A stretch of 49,832 nucleotides of DNA, taken from assembly GCA_002709225.1 (NCBI GenBank), contig PAQH01000067.1, positions 1-49,832 of the forward strand, read 5' to 3'. The first letter of the stretch is position 1, and each line of letters starts with the position of its first letter. Positions 34,926 to 43,482 of this stretch are shown one piece after another. The position numbers and the translations under genes were made by a program. Origin of the DNA: Planctomycetaceae bacterium (GTDB taxonomy: Bacteria > Planctomycetota > Planctomycetia > Pirellulales > Pirellulaceae). A model generated the notes under the pieces. That model was not told the DNA's origin and searched no databases. It worked only from the letters and a program-made list of their open reading frames with translations.

Positions 34926-36374
34926 ATGATGAAATTCTCTCACCACCAGCACGCTTTCTCTGATTTTCATGGGCGCTCGCGAGAGGGCCTGGCGATCTTG
35001 GACCGGCGCGGGATGTTGAAGACAGGGTTGGCGGGGGTGGCGGGTTTGTCCTTACCTGGTCTGCTGCGTCAACGCGACGCGATAGCGGCTCAAGGTGGCA
35101 GCCCGCAACGCAACAAGAGTGTGATTTTGCTGTGGATGGCTGGCGGTCCCAGTCACATCGATACGTGGGATCCCAAGCCAAATCGGCCACCAGAGAATCG
35201 TGGTCCTTTCGGCGTGATTCAAACGCGTCTGCCCGGAGTGTTGTTTTGTGAACATCTTCCAAAGCAGGCGGCCATGCTGGATCAGATTTCAGTATTACGA
35301 AGCGTCGATGCCCGCCACAGTAATCATGAACCCAATATGGTTTTTCAGACAGGCCATCGTGGAGCGGCGCCGAGAGCGAACCCGAAAGGTGGGCAATTTC
35401 CAGCAATCGGGTCCGTGATTGCGAAACACCGTGGCGCGAACCAATCGGGGATGCCTCCCTATGTGGCTTTTCAGCGTTCACGATCTCATGTCGCGTACGC
35501 AGGCGACCTCGGGCAACAGTACGACCCGTTTATCGCCCAGAAGGCAGCTCGGTTACCGGTTTACGATCTGGTCGGCCGAAATACTGGCAAGATCGCTGGA
35601 GCGCCGCTGTTTCAACTTCCCAGCGGTTTGACACAAGACCGAATCTACAGTCGTCGAACGTTGTTGCAAGATTTTGACCGCTTGCGAAGCCAGCTCGATA
35701 GTCGTGGCTGGATGGATGCCATGGATGTGTATCAGCGACAAGCTGTTGAGATGGTGACCGGCCGTTTGGCTCAGGATGCCTTTGATATTGAGCGTGAACC
35801 ACAGCGGTCGCGTGATCGTTATGGAAAACACCTGTGGTGTCAGCAGGCCCTTTTGGCCCGTCGCCTGGTAGAACGTGGAGCCACATTTGTGACTCTGGAC
35901 TTGAGTTACCACACGGCGTCAGGTACTTGGGACAACCATGGGATCCCGGGTGGAGTTTATGGGGGTATTTCGAAAGGTCTGGGCCCACTCCTTCCTTTGT
36001 TTGACCATCTGTATACGACTTTGCTCAGTGATTTGTCCGAACGGCAGATGTTGGATGATGTACTGGTGTTGGCGATGGGCGAGTTCGGGCGAACGCCTCA
36101 GACCGGAACCCAGGGCAGTTTCGATGGTCGCAATCATTGGCCCGTCGTAATGTCGATGCTGATGGCTGGAGGTGGGTTGCGACATGGACAAGTGATTGGC
36201 GCTACCGAAAGTGACGGTTCCCAGATTCGCGAGCGCCCCGTCACTCCAGGTGATTTGGCCGCGACGATTTACCGTCACATGGATGTGCCGCTGGAAACGA
36301 CATATCTCAACGATCGTCAACGGCCCATTCACGTTGTGCAAGAAAATGGCCAACCCATCCGGGAGCTATTTTGA
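34926..36374 (+). CDS. DUF1501 family protein, Tat-exported, without an adjacent DUF1549 partner
   Basis: 482-residue DUF1501 protein. The N terminus (MMKFSHHQHAFSD) leads to a twin-arginine-type motif, DRRGMLKTG, and a hydrophobic stretch, LAGVAGLSLPGLL, so it is exported folded. Family motifs: VILLWMAGGPSHIDTWDPKP, RSVDARHSNHEPNMVFQTGH, QQALLARRLVERGATFVTLD, a TWDNHG segment, and LAMGEFGRTPQTG near the C terminus. The start at 34926 was chosen as the first ATG before the Tat signal; an adjacent ATG at 34929 is equivalent and a TTG at 34872 is unlikely. Unlike the other two DUF1501 genes in the window it has no DUF1549 gene immediately upstream; it follows the CBM9-like gene after 221 bp and faces an SDR gene. 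Function unknown; fold related to sulfatases and alkaline phosphatases. Confidence 0.88.
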   Translation: MMKFSHHQHAFSDFHGRSREGLAILDRRGMLKTGLAGVAGLSLPGLLRQRDAIAAQGGSPQRNKSVILLWMAGGPSHIDTWDPKPNRPPENRGPFGVIQTRLPGVLFCEHLPKQAAMLDQISVLRSVDARHSNHEPNMVFQTGHRGAAPRANPKGGQFPAIGSVIAKHRGANQSGMPPYVAFQRSRSHVAYAGDLGQQYDPFIAQKAARLPVYDLVGRNTGKIAGAPLFQLPSGLTQDRIYSRRTLLQDFDRLRSQLDSRGWMDAMDVYQRQAVEMVTGRLAQDAFDIEREPQRSRDRYGKHLWCQQALLARRLVERGATFVTLDLSYHTASGTWDNHGIPGGVYGGISKGLGPLLPLFDHLYTTLLSDLSERQMLDDVLVLAMGEFGRTPQTGTQGSFDGRNHWPVVMSMLMAGGGLRHGQVIGATESDGSQIRERPVTPGDLAATIYRHMDVPLETTYLNDRQRPIHVVQENGQPIRELF

Positions 36375-36503
36375 CGCCGACCACAAGTCGTGCTTGCAAC
36401 GTCACCACGGGTTCCGCCCACCTCCGCGAAGCCAACTATTGACGTTTGGGTGCAAAGGGGGCAGCCTTGGCGGATATGAACGCGTTCGCGCGCAGCTGTT
36501 GAC

Positions 36504-37403
36504 CTACATGCAGTGTTGAACCAGTGCGCCGATGGTCTCTTCGAGAATCGCTTGGCCACCAAATTCCATGCCGAGCGCACGCAATTTGTTTGTGTCGATT
36601 TGGTGTCGAGGACGGGTCTGTCCTCCGACGACTGGACTGTTGCTTCCGCTCAACCGACAGGCGATTTCGGCAACGTCGAATTCAGAGATGTAACGGTCGT
36701 AGCAATTGAATGACTGGCCGGCGATCCCGTTTGCGGATAGCAAAAGACTTACCGCTTTGCTTACATCAGCGGCGTGGACTTCTTTTCCACCTCGTCGGCA
36801 TTCGATGGGTTTTCCCTGAGTAATGCCACGTACTAACTCAAACCACTTACTGTTTTCGGTCGGATGCGTGAGGCCGTAAATCCCTGTAGGTCGCAGCGCA
36901 CAGATCTCATAACCTTCGCCGAATCCGTAGCTATGGATGAACTTCTCTAATGCTGCCTTATGGGCCCCATAGTGGCTGCGTGGCCACAGTGGGTGTGTTT
37001 CGTCGAGAGGACGGTCGTCCAGAATCTCTTCGTGGACGGCACAAGTGGAAATGAAAATGAAGCGTCTGACGCCCGCTTTGCGCGCGGCTGCAATGAGACG
37101 CAGCGTTCCGAGTAGATTCGTTTCTGTGAATTCAAACAAGTCGGCCGCGTTCTCGCGAAATGTACTTCCTGTTCGCCAGAGCGCTGCATGGACTACTGCG
37201 TCGCAAGCGTCGACGAGTGGCACCATCGAAGCTGCATCAGAGAGGTCGCCCGGCACCCAGGTCACCTGATGCGAAAGTGAAGCCAACGGCTCGCGATTAC
37301 TTGCTGGACGATGCCAGCAACGCAAGTGATGGCCAGCGTCCGCCAGGTTTTGGACGATGTAGTGACCAAGGAATCCAGTTGCGCCCGTTACAGCAATATG
37401 CAT
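36504..37403 (-). CDS. NAD-dependent epimerase/dehydratase (extended SDR family)
   Basis: 299-residue cytoplasmic enzyme of the extended short-chain dehydrogenase family. The N-terminal Rossmann motif is TGATGFLG (G7-x2-G10-x2-G13). VPGDLSD gives the usual Asp, VVHAAL is the conserved strand, S119 lies in FIFISTCAVHE, and Y145/K149 lie in SHYGAHKAALE, so the catalytic triad is complete. ALRPTGIYG is the typical substrate-loop marker. The start at 37403 has AGGAA at 37409-37413 (5-nt spacer) on the minus strand. Relatives act on nucleotide sugars or on flavonoid-like and sterol-like substrates; nothing in the neighbourhood fixes the substrate. The UVR-motif gene is upstream on the same strand, 208 bp away, so co-transcription is possible but not shown. 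Confidence 0.88.
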   Translation of the reverse strand: MHIAVTGATGFLGHYIVQNLADAGHHLRCWHRPASNREPLASLSHQVTWVPGDLSDAASMVPLVDACDAVVHAALWRTGSTFRENAADLFEFTETNLLGTLRLIAAARKAGVRRFIFISTCAVHEEILDDRPLDETHPLWPRSHYGAHKAALEKFIHSYGFGEGYEICALRPTGIYGLTHPTENSKWFELVRGITQGKPIECRRGGKEVHAADVSKAVSLLLSANGIAGQSFNCYDRYISEFDVAEIACRLSGSNSPVVGGQTRPRHQIDTNKLRALGMEFGGQAILEETIGALVQHCM

Positions 37404-37611
37404 CGTAGTTCCTGTTGTAAAGTGCGCCGCGCCCAACAGTCAATTGGTCGAAAGGTGTCCCAACATCGAGACTGCGGTGTGAGGTTGCCGGTGTGTTGAT
37501 CACAGGAGTCGGGGCAGCGTAATGATGGTCACAGCACAACGGCCTGCGATAAAACGCGCAGCTGCCTGGCCCGGATTAGGACCTCCGAATTGGGGCTGTT
37601 TGTCAGTGGCA

Positions 37612-38355
37612 CTAACGTTGGCCGCTATCGCGTCGCTCGAGCTCATCTCGAATGCGCGCAGCTCGTTCATATTCTTCGGCTGCGATGGCTTCAGTCAGTT
37701 GCTGTTGTAGTGATTTCTCGCCGCTGTATTGTCCTGACAGCGAGTCTCGTAATTCGGTGAGTCTGGTTACCAGGTCATCGTCTTCAAACTGTTCTTCCAG
37801 TTCGTGTTCTACGAACAAAGCGTGCAATTGCGTGAGCCCTTGTTCGATTTCCTGGACTGCTTCTTCGGGGCTGCTTTCCTCGAGCGCCGACAACGCGGCG
37901 GCTTGTGTGCGCTGGAACAGCACGAACGGGCGATATTGTTCGTGCGACACTGTCCATTGCTCGTCGGGTGAATGCACTCGACAGAAATCCATCAAGCCGA
38001 GTGTGTGATCGGCATCTGCAACAGCCCTGTCGTATTGCTGCAGTCGTAACCAGCAGACGCGACGATGGTAGAACTGAATGAATTCCCGGTCAACTTCGTC
38101 ACATTCGTCGTCATCAAGTACAAATCCGTTACCTTCGAAGATCGACTGTCGCATTAGATAGTCGTAATACGTTTCTTCTCCCTCTGGTCGTTGGCCATCC
38201 GGGCGGCCAGTGGTTTCCAATTGCAACACACCGAGATCGACACGCATTTGCAATACTTCACGTTTGTCTTCGCAAGTGACAATGCGAATATTCATGCTCT
38301 CAGGATTGTAGGGCCATGATTGTAGAAGTGCGTCGATATGTTCTGAATCCGTCAT
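37612..38355 (-). CDS. UVR-motif (UvrB/UvrC motif) protein with a planctomycete-type N-terminal region
   Basis: 247-residue protein. The C-terminal 35 residues form a UVR motif (SLQQQLTEAIAAEEYERAA then RIRDELERR), the helical hairpin by which UvrB and UvrC bind each other and which also occurs in McsA and ClpC-type proteins. The preceding 200 residues are acidic and mostly helical, with TPR-like pieces (RRVCWLRLQQYDRAVADADH, EAVQEIEQGLTQLHALFVEH). No nuclease or helicase motif is present, so it is not UvrB or UvrC. The start at 38355 was chosen for MTDSEHIDALL; no Shine-Dalgarno is evident. A TATAAT -10 box lies 44-49 bp upstream. It is head-to-head with mfd and about 3.6 kb from uvrA, which suggests a role in repair, but the UVR motif alone does not prove this. 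Confidence 0.8.
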   Translation of the reverse strand: MTDSEHIDALLQSWPYNPESMNIRIVTCEDKREVLQMRVDLGVLQLETTGRPDGQRPEGEETYYDYLMRQSIFEGNGFVLDDDECDEVDREFIQFYHRRVCWLRLQQYDRAVADADHTLGLMDFCRVHSPDEQWTVSHEQYRPFVLFQRTQAAALSALEESSPEEAVQEIEQGLTQLHALFVEHELEEQFEDDDLVTRLTELRDSLSGQYSGEKSLQQQLTEAIAAEEYERAARIRDELERRDSGQR

Positions 38356-38398
38356 TGGGAGACCATTTTCGGGACGGCTTTTGTTTCCTCTTCTACTA

Positions 38399-38427
38399 AT
38401 TATATCTACCGGCGTCGAAAGGGAGAA
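38399..38427 (-). promoter_or_regulatory. candidate promoter for the UVR-motif gene
   Basis: A perfect TATAAT lies on the minus strand at 38399-38404. The -35 position at the best spacing (38422-38427) reads TTCTCC, which is weak. Transcription would start near 38392 with a leader of about 37 nt. Confidence 0.4.
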
Positions 38428-38428
38428 G

Positions 38429-38457
38429 TTGACCAAATCGACTGGAATCCACATAGT
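38429..38457 (+). promoter_or_regulatory. candidate promoter for mfd
   Basis: TTGACC (38429-38434), a 17-nt spacer and CATAGT (38452-38457) match five and four of six consensus positions. It lies back-to-back with the UVR-gene promoter, so the two genes may share control. Confidence 0.4.
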
Positions 38458-38579
38458 TTAGAGCTGGCGTAGTTTCCGTCTGCCAATCTGACGACCCGCT
38501 TGACCAAGGGTTGCGGTGGGTGTGGTATGTGAGACTGCTCGAGTGATGTTCTGGCGAAACCAGTTTTGCCACCACTGGC

Positions 38580-41500
38580 TTGCGCCTCGCGCAAAGGGCG
38601 ATTGGTCGCGAGTGTGGGGCAGGGGTGCCGCCTTCCAGTCCTGGTGAAATAACGAGTCCTGCTCCATTGTCTGAACGGATTCATGAACGATTGTTTGCCT
38701 TGCCGCAGGGACTCGCGGCACACGATGGATATCGCGCAGCGTTGTCCGCGCTCGCTGCTGGAAGCCATGCCGAATTCGATGGGGTCCACGGGTCTGCTTG
38801 TGCGTTGTTGGCGGCGAACTTGCAAACACATGTGCCAAGCACCTTGGCCGTGATTTGTTCTAACGCTGATGAGATGGACGAGTTTGTGGAGGACATGAAA
38901 CTGTTCTCCCGCCTCCCGGTACGGTGCTTTCCACCGTGGGAGACGGATCCTGATGATGAGGTTCCGCTCGACGAGATACACGGCTCCCGGCTGGCGGTGC
39001 TGAATGAACTGCGAGCGCCAGGCAAGTCTGGTGAAGTCACCGGGATTGTGGCTTGTTGTATTCAGAGCCTACTGCAACCGGTGCCACCTCCCAGTGCTTT
39101 GGAGGCCAATAGCAGGCAGATTAGCGTTGGCTCGACTCTGGATGTCGAAGCGTTGTCGCAGTGGCTCATCGAGCAGGGATTCCATCACACTAGCGCGGTG
39201 GAAATGCCCGGCGAGTTTTCTCTTCGTGGTGGCATTCTGGATATCTACGCTGCCGACTGGATCAGTCCGGTCCGGTTCGAGCTATTTGGCGAAGAAGTGG
39301 AATCGATGCGGCGGTTTGACGTGACATCGCAGCGAAGTCTGGAAACGCTCGATCGTGTGGAGCTGACGGTCTTGACAGCGGCTGATAGGGACGGTGCTTG
39401 CCTAATCGACTATTTGCCGGACACTTCCTGGTACCTACTGGTCGAGCCGGAGCAGGTGATACGGCAGGGTAAGCAATATTTGGACCGTTTGGAGCAGCTC
39501 GACCGTGTGCTGGGTTTTGGCGAGGTAATGTCCCGCGTCCAGCGATCTCCCCTGGCAAGTGTATCCGCTTTGGCAGGTGGGGCCAGTTACAGGCTTGGAA
39601 TGGAATCGGTTGAGCGGTTTAGTGGCGAAATCGGGCGTGTCCGTGAAGAGCTGGATCGGATCGCTGCGGGACACGATGTCTACGTGATCGCGCATACGGA
39701 GTCCGAAGTCGAGCGACTGGCGGAATTGCTGGCAACGACGGAAGCTGCGACCAGCGGGCGTCTGTACTTCCACATCGGAACGATTCGTGAGGGTTTTCGG
39801 TTGGTGGAGGATCGGGTTCTGGTCATTGCGGCAAGTCAGTTATTTGCCCGTGGTCAGTTGCGCAGGCCGACGCCGCGCCGCCAAATGGGAAAGGCGATCG
39901 ATAGCTTCTTGGAGCTTGGCGTTGGCGACCTGGTCGTCCATTTGGCACACGGGATTGGGCGTTACCGCGGCCTGAAACGATTGGACCGTAACGACCAGGT
40001 TGAGGAACATCTGGAGATTGAATTTGCCGGCGGTACGCGGGTTTACGTTCCTGCGGCGCGGATCGGCCTGGTCCATAAATACATCGGGGGTACGCGCAGC
40101 CGCCCAGCCCTGGCTCGGATTGGAGGTAAAACCTGGCAGCGACAAAAGCAGGCTGCCGCCATTGCGGCGACGGACCTGGCGGCAGAGCTGTTAGATTTGC
40201 AGGCGGCTCGCATGGCCAGGCCGGGAATCAGTTTTTCGGGTGATTCAGACTGGCAGCGCGAATTTGACGCCTCTTTTCCCTACCAGGAAACGCCGGATCA
40301 GCTGGCGGCAGCAGAGTCCATTCGGTTCGACATGGAAAACGTCAGGCCGATGGATCGTCTGGTTTGTGGTGACGTCGGTTACGGGAAAACCGAGCTGGCC
40401 ATGCGAGCGGCTTTCAAGGCGGTTGATAACGGTTACCAGGTCGCCGTACTTGTGCCCACTACGATCCTGGCGGAGCAGCACTATCGTACATTTCGTGACC
40501 GGATGTCAGAGTTTCCTTTCGATATCGCGCGATTGAGTCGATTTTGTTCCGTGGGGGAACAGCGCGAGATCGTTGAAGCACTCGAGGCAGGGCAAGTTGA
40601 TATCGTGATTGGAACCCATCGTATTGGGTCGAAGGATCTCAAGTTCTACAATCTGGGTCTCGTGATCATCGATGAAGAACAGCGATTTGGCGTTGCAGTC
40701 AAAGAGCGCCTGAAGACCTTTCGGGCCACTGTGGACGTGATGACCATGTCCGCTACGCCTATTCCGCGAACGTTGCACATGTCACTGGTGGGCGTTCGAG
40801 ATATATCGAATCTGCAGACCGCACCGGAGGATCGGATTGCTGTTGAGACCAGAGTTGTCCGTTGGGACGAAGATCTTATTCGCCGCGCCGTGTTGCGAGA
40901 GCTGAATCGGGGAGGCCAGATTTACTTTGTGCACAATCGTGTTAATGACATTCATTTAGTCAGCGAAAAACTCAAACGAATTGTTCCAGAGGCTAGCGTT
41001 CAGATCGGTCACGGGCAAATGCCGGAGACAGAACTCGAACAAGTGATGGTTGACTTTGTGGCACACCGTTTTGATCTGCTATTGGCGACTACGATCGTTG
41101 AGAGTGGTTTGGACATTCCCAATGCCAACACAATTTTTATTGACGAAGCCGATCGCTACGGACTGGCGGACTTGCACCAGCTGCGGGGGAGAGTCGGGCG
41201 TTATAAGCATCGTGCGTACAGTTATCTATTGGTGGACTCCCGAAAGCCACTGACTCCTAATGCGACGCGTCGGCTGAGGGCAATCGAGGAATTTAGCGAG
41301 ATGGGAGCGGGTTTTTCGATCGCCATGCGTGACCTGGAAATCCGTGGTGCGGGGAACCTGCTAGGGACACAGCAGAGCGGGCACATCGCCATGGTTGGTT
41401 ATGAGTTGTACTGTCAGTTGCTCGAAACAGCTGTCGGTGCTCTCAAGCAGGCCCCACCTCCAGCGACGATTGACGTCGAGATTGATCTGCCAGGGGTTTC

Positions 41501-41891
41501 GTACTTGCCAGACGATTACGTTCCAGACATACGATTGAAGATTGACTTTTATCGCAGGCTGGCGCGGATTTCAGATTCGGCCGAGCTCGAAAAATACCAG
41601 GAAGAGCTAGTAGATCGCTTCGGCTCACCGCCGCCTCCGGTCGAGTGTCTGATCCAATTGGCCGAATTGCGGATTGCGGCGTCCCGCTGGCAGATTACTG
41701 CAATCCGCCACGAGGATCGATTTCTACGTTTTTCCTGTGCTGACCCAGGTCAACTGCGACGGCTCGCAAAAACGACCTCGGCTGACTTTCGCGTTGTCGA
41801 TGACGGTTCGGCGTATGTCCCTTTGGGGAAAGAGGTTGCGAGTCATGAGGCGTTGTTCGATTTGGCCAGATCGGTGTTGCCGCAGGGGTAG
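38580..41891 (+). CDS. mfd: transcription-repair coupling factor
   Basis: Mfd displaces RNA polymerase stalled at DNA lesions and recruits UvrA. The 1103 residues are close to the 1148 of the E. coli protein. N-terminal UvrB-homology region: FPPWETDPDDEVPLDEIHGSR and MPGEFSLRGGILDIYAADW. The RNA-polymerase-interaction domain has VGDLVVHLAHGIGRYRGLKRL. The motor has Walker A VCGDVGYGKTELAMRAAF, DEEQ box IIDEEQRFGV, motif III MSATPIPRTLHMSL, and the TRG region with IEEFSEMGAGFSIAMRDLEI then RGAGNLLGTQQSGH. A C-terminal D7 region closes the protein. No in-frame ATG precedes the conserved region; the call uses the TTG at 38580, and a GTG at 38625 or TTG at 38667 are alternatives. Start confidence is therefore low while identity is high. 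Divergent from the UVR-motif gene. Confidence 0.95.
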   Translation: MRLAQRAIGRECGAGVPPSSPGEITSPAPLSERIHERLFALPQGLAAHDGYRAALSALAAGSHAEFDGVHGSACALLAANLQTHVPSTLAVICSNADEMDEFVEDMKLFSRLPVRCFPPWETDPDDEVPLDEIHGSRLAVLNELRAPGKSGEVTGIVACCIQSLLQPVPPPSALEANSRQISVGSTLDVEALSQWLIEQGFHHTSAVEMPGEFSLRGGILDIYAADWISPVRFELFGEEVESMRRFDVTSQRSLETLDRVELTVLTAADRDGACLIDYLPDTSWYLLVEPEQVIRQGKQYLDRLEQLDRVLGFGEVMSRVQRSPLASVSALAGGASYRLGMESVERFSGEIGRVREELDRIAAGHDVYVIAHTESEVERLAELLATTEAATSGRLYFHIGTIREGFRLVEDRVLVIAASQLFARGQLRRPTPRRQMGKAIDSFLELGVGDLVVHLAHGIGRYRGLKRLDRNDQVEEHLEIEFAGGTRVYVPAARIGLVHKYIGGTRSRPALARIGGKTWQRQKQAAAIAATDLAAELLDLQAARMARPGISFSGDSDWQREFDASFPYQETPDQLAAAESIRFDMENVRPMDRLVCGDVGYGKTELAMRAAFKAVDNGYQVAVLVPTTILAEQHYRTFRDRMSEFPFDIARLSRFCSVGEQREIVEALEAGQVDIVIGTHRIGSKDLKFYNLGLVIIDEEQRFGVAVKERLKTFRATVDVMTMSATPIPRTLHMSLVGVRDISNLQTAPEDRIAVETRVVRWDEDLIRRAVLRELNRGGQIYFVHNRVNDIHLVSEKLKRIVPEASVQIGHGQMPETELEQVMVDFVAHRFDLLLATTIVESGLDIPNANTIFIDEADRYGLADLHQLRGRVGRYKHRAYSYLLVDSRKPLTPNATRRLRAIEEFSEMGAGFSIAMRDLEIRGAGNLLGTQQSGHIAMVGYELYCQLLETAVGALKQAPPPATIDVEIDLPGVSYLPDDYVPDIRLKIDFYRRLARISDSAELEKYQEELVDRFGSPPPPVECLIQLAELRIAASRWQITAIRHEDRFLRFSCADPGQLRRLAKTTSADFRVVDDGSAYVPLGKEVASHEALFDLARSVLPQG

Positions 41892-41905
41892 AGCGACCCT
41901 ATAAT
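41877..41905 (+). promoter_or_regulatory. candidate promoter for the parvulin-type isomerase gene
   Basis: TTGCCG (41877-41882), exactly 17 nt, then a perfect TATAAT (41900-41905). It overlaps the last codons of mfd and would give a leader of about 70 nt before the ATG at 41982, so this gene can be expressed apart from mfd. Confidence 0.55.
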
Positions 41906-41981
41906 CCGCCGCCCGCTTTTCATCGCGTTCCTGCGAGCGGTTAATTTCCAGGCCTTATACTCGGATGGACTTGTGGTCCGT

Positions 41982-43247
41982 ATGTTCCCTCGTAGGTTCG
42001 GTCTTGTTGGCGTCGTGAGTGTTCTGGGGATTGTTGCCAGCGCTCAATCGCCGCGGTCTTCAGATTCCACTACGGCTGCTCGCCCGCCAATTGCTGGACC
42101 GGTTACGCCTGGGGTGGCGCAACTGCCGTACTCGCCCACCCAACCCGCGGTGGTCAGAGATGGTGCTCTTCAGGCGAAGTTGAACGCCACCGGACAGCCG
42201 ACCGCATTGTCGGCATTGCAGGTTTTTGAGCAGACGGAGTTGATCGGCGCGGTTGGCAACGAACAAATTCTCGCGGGCGATGTGTTGCCCATGGTAGAGC
42301 AGGAAATTCGTCGATTGATGCAAAAGATGCCAGCCAATCAGCGTGCGGCGGTGACGCCGGCAGAATTGGCGACTGTTCGCAAGGCTTTGATGCAACGTAT
42401 GCTGCAGCCGATTATTCGCAACAAGTTATTGTATGTGGATTTTCTACGTGACGGTGCTCAGAACGCCGGTGCGCAAATTGACGAACAATTGAATCAAATC
42501 AACAGCCGCGTTGACGCGGAATTTGAAAAGAGCCAGGTGCCCCATTTAATGAAGACAGTCAAGGCGACAAGTCGCGCTGAATTAGAGACATCATTGCGGC
42601 GTTTGGGTTCATCGCTCAAAGGGCAGCAGCAGTTGTTCCGCGAGCAGGTCATGGGCATGCAGATGCGGCAGCGTTACGTAACGAACAATCCGGAGATCTC
42701 ACTGGACCAACTGTTGGAGCGATATCAAGAGAACATCGACGACTATCAAGTTCAGCCGAAGGTGCGGTGGGAGAAGTTGACGGTGCTACTTGAGCGTTAT
42801 CCGTCACGTGATGCGGCTTACAACGACCTTGTCGATATGGGGAATCGCGTGTTTTTCGGCGCGTCGTTTTCTGAGATTGCAAAGTTGCGTTCCCAGGGAG
42901 TGAACGCAAAGGAGGGTGGCTATCATGGCTGGACGAACCAGGGAAGTTTGGTTTCCAGCGTGATTGACGAGGCATTGTTTACACTCCCAGTCGACCAGCT
43001 CAGCCCAATTTTGGAAGACCAGTCCGGGTTTCACATTGTCAGGATCCTGGAACGCACCGAACGTTCTCGAGTTCGCTTCCGCGATGCTCAGGAGCAAATC
43101 AAGAAGGATCTGCAGGAAGAGCAGCAGCAGAAGGAATGGGAGGGTTACCTGGCCCGCCTGCAGAAAGAGATTCCGGTTTGGACGGTCTTCGATAAGACTA
43201 CGCGGAGCGCGCAAAAACCGCCGACCGTGCCCGCAACACCGCGTTGA
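41982..43247 (+). CDS. periplasmic parvulin-type peptidyl-prolyl isomerase / SurA-like chaperone
   Basis: 421-residue exported protein as called. A signal peptide is present (MFPRRFGLVGVVSVLGIVASAQS), followed by a Pro/Thr/Ser-rich stretch. A SurA-N-like helical chaperone region (about 75-260; FEQTELIGAVGNEQILAGDVL, then PIIRNKLLYVDFL) precedes one parvulin PPIase domain (about 260-375) with GASFSEIAKLRSQG, KEGGYHGWTNQGSLVSSVI, FTLPVDQLSPILEDQSGFHI and VRILERTERS. The tail is a helical E/Q-rich segment. Such proteins fold outer-membrane proteins, fitting the BBP7 barrel in this genome. The start is the ATG at 41982; a GTG three codons upstream (41973) is equivalent. It follows mfd on the same strand by 90 bp but has its own promoter candidate. 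E. coli SurA has two parvulin domains; here only one is clear. Confidence 0.88.
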   Translation: MFPRRFGLVGVVSVLGIVASAQSPRSSDSTTAARPPIAGPVTPGVAQLPYSPTQPAVVRDGALQAKLNATGQPTALSALQVFEQTELIGAVGNEQILAGDVLPMVEQEIRRLMQKMPANQRAAVTPAELATVRKALMQRMLQPIIRNKLLYVDFLRDGAQNAGAQIDEQLNQINSRVDAEFEKSQVPHLMKTVKATSRAELETSLRRLGSSLKGQQQLFREQVMGMQMRQRYVTNNPEISLDQLLERYQENIDDYQVQPKVRWEKLTVLLERYPSRDAAYNDLVDMGNRVFFGASFSEIAKLRSQGVNAKEGGYHGWTNQGSLVSSVIDEALFTLPVDQLSPILEDQSGFHIVRILERTERSRVRFRDAQEQIKKDLQEEQQQKEWEGYLARLQKEIPVWTVFDKTTRSAQKPPTVPATPR

Positions 43248-43482
43248 ATACAGGTTGCGGTTTCTCCACTTGGACTGCAGCAGGTAGGGGATTTGCCCTC
43301 CGAAAACGATGCGCCGGATGTCAGCTCCATTCGGCTTCAGATGCTTTGGTTACTGGGTTTGTCACGCCTGGTCTGAAGGACACCTCTCGGGCAAAGCGCC
43401 GCGATCGATTACACTTGCAAGAAGGCCATGGCGCGAAGACGCGTGGGAATCTTTGTAGGTTGTTGATCCGGGAACGCGATCG

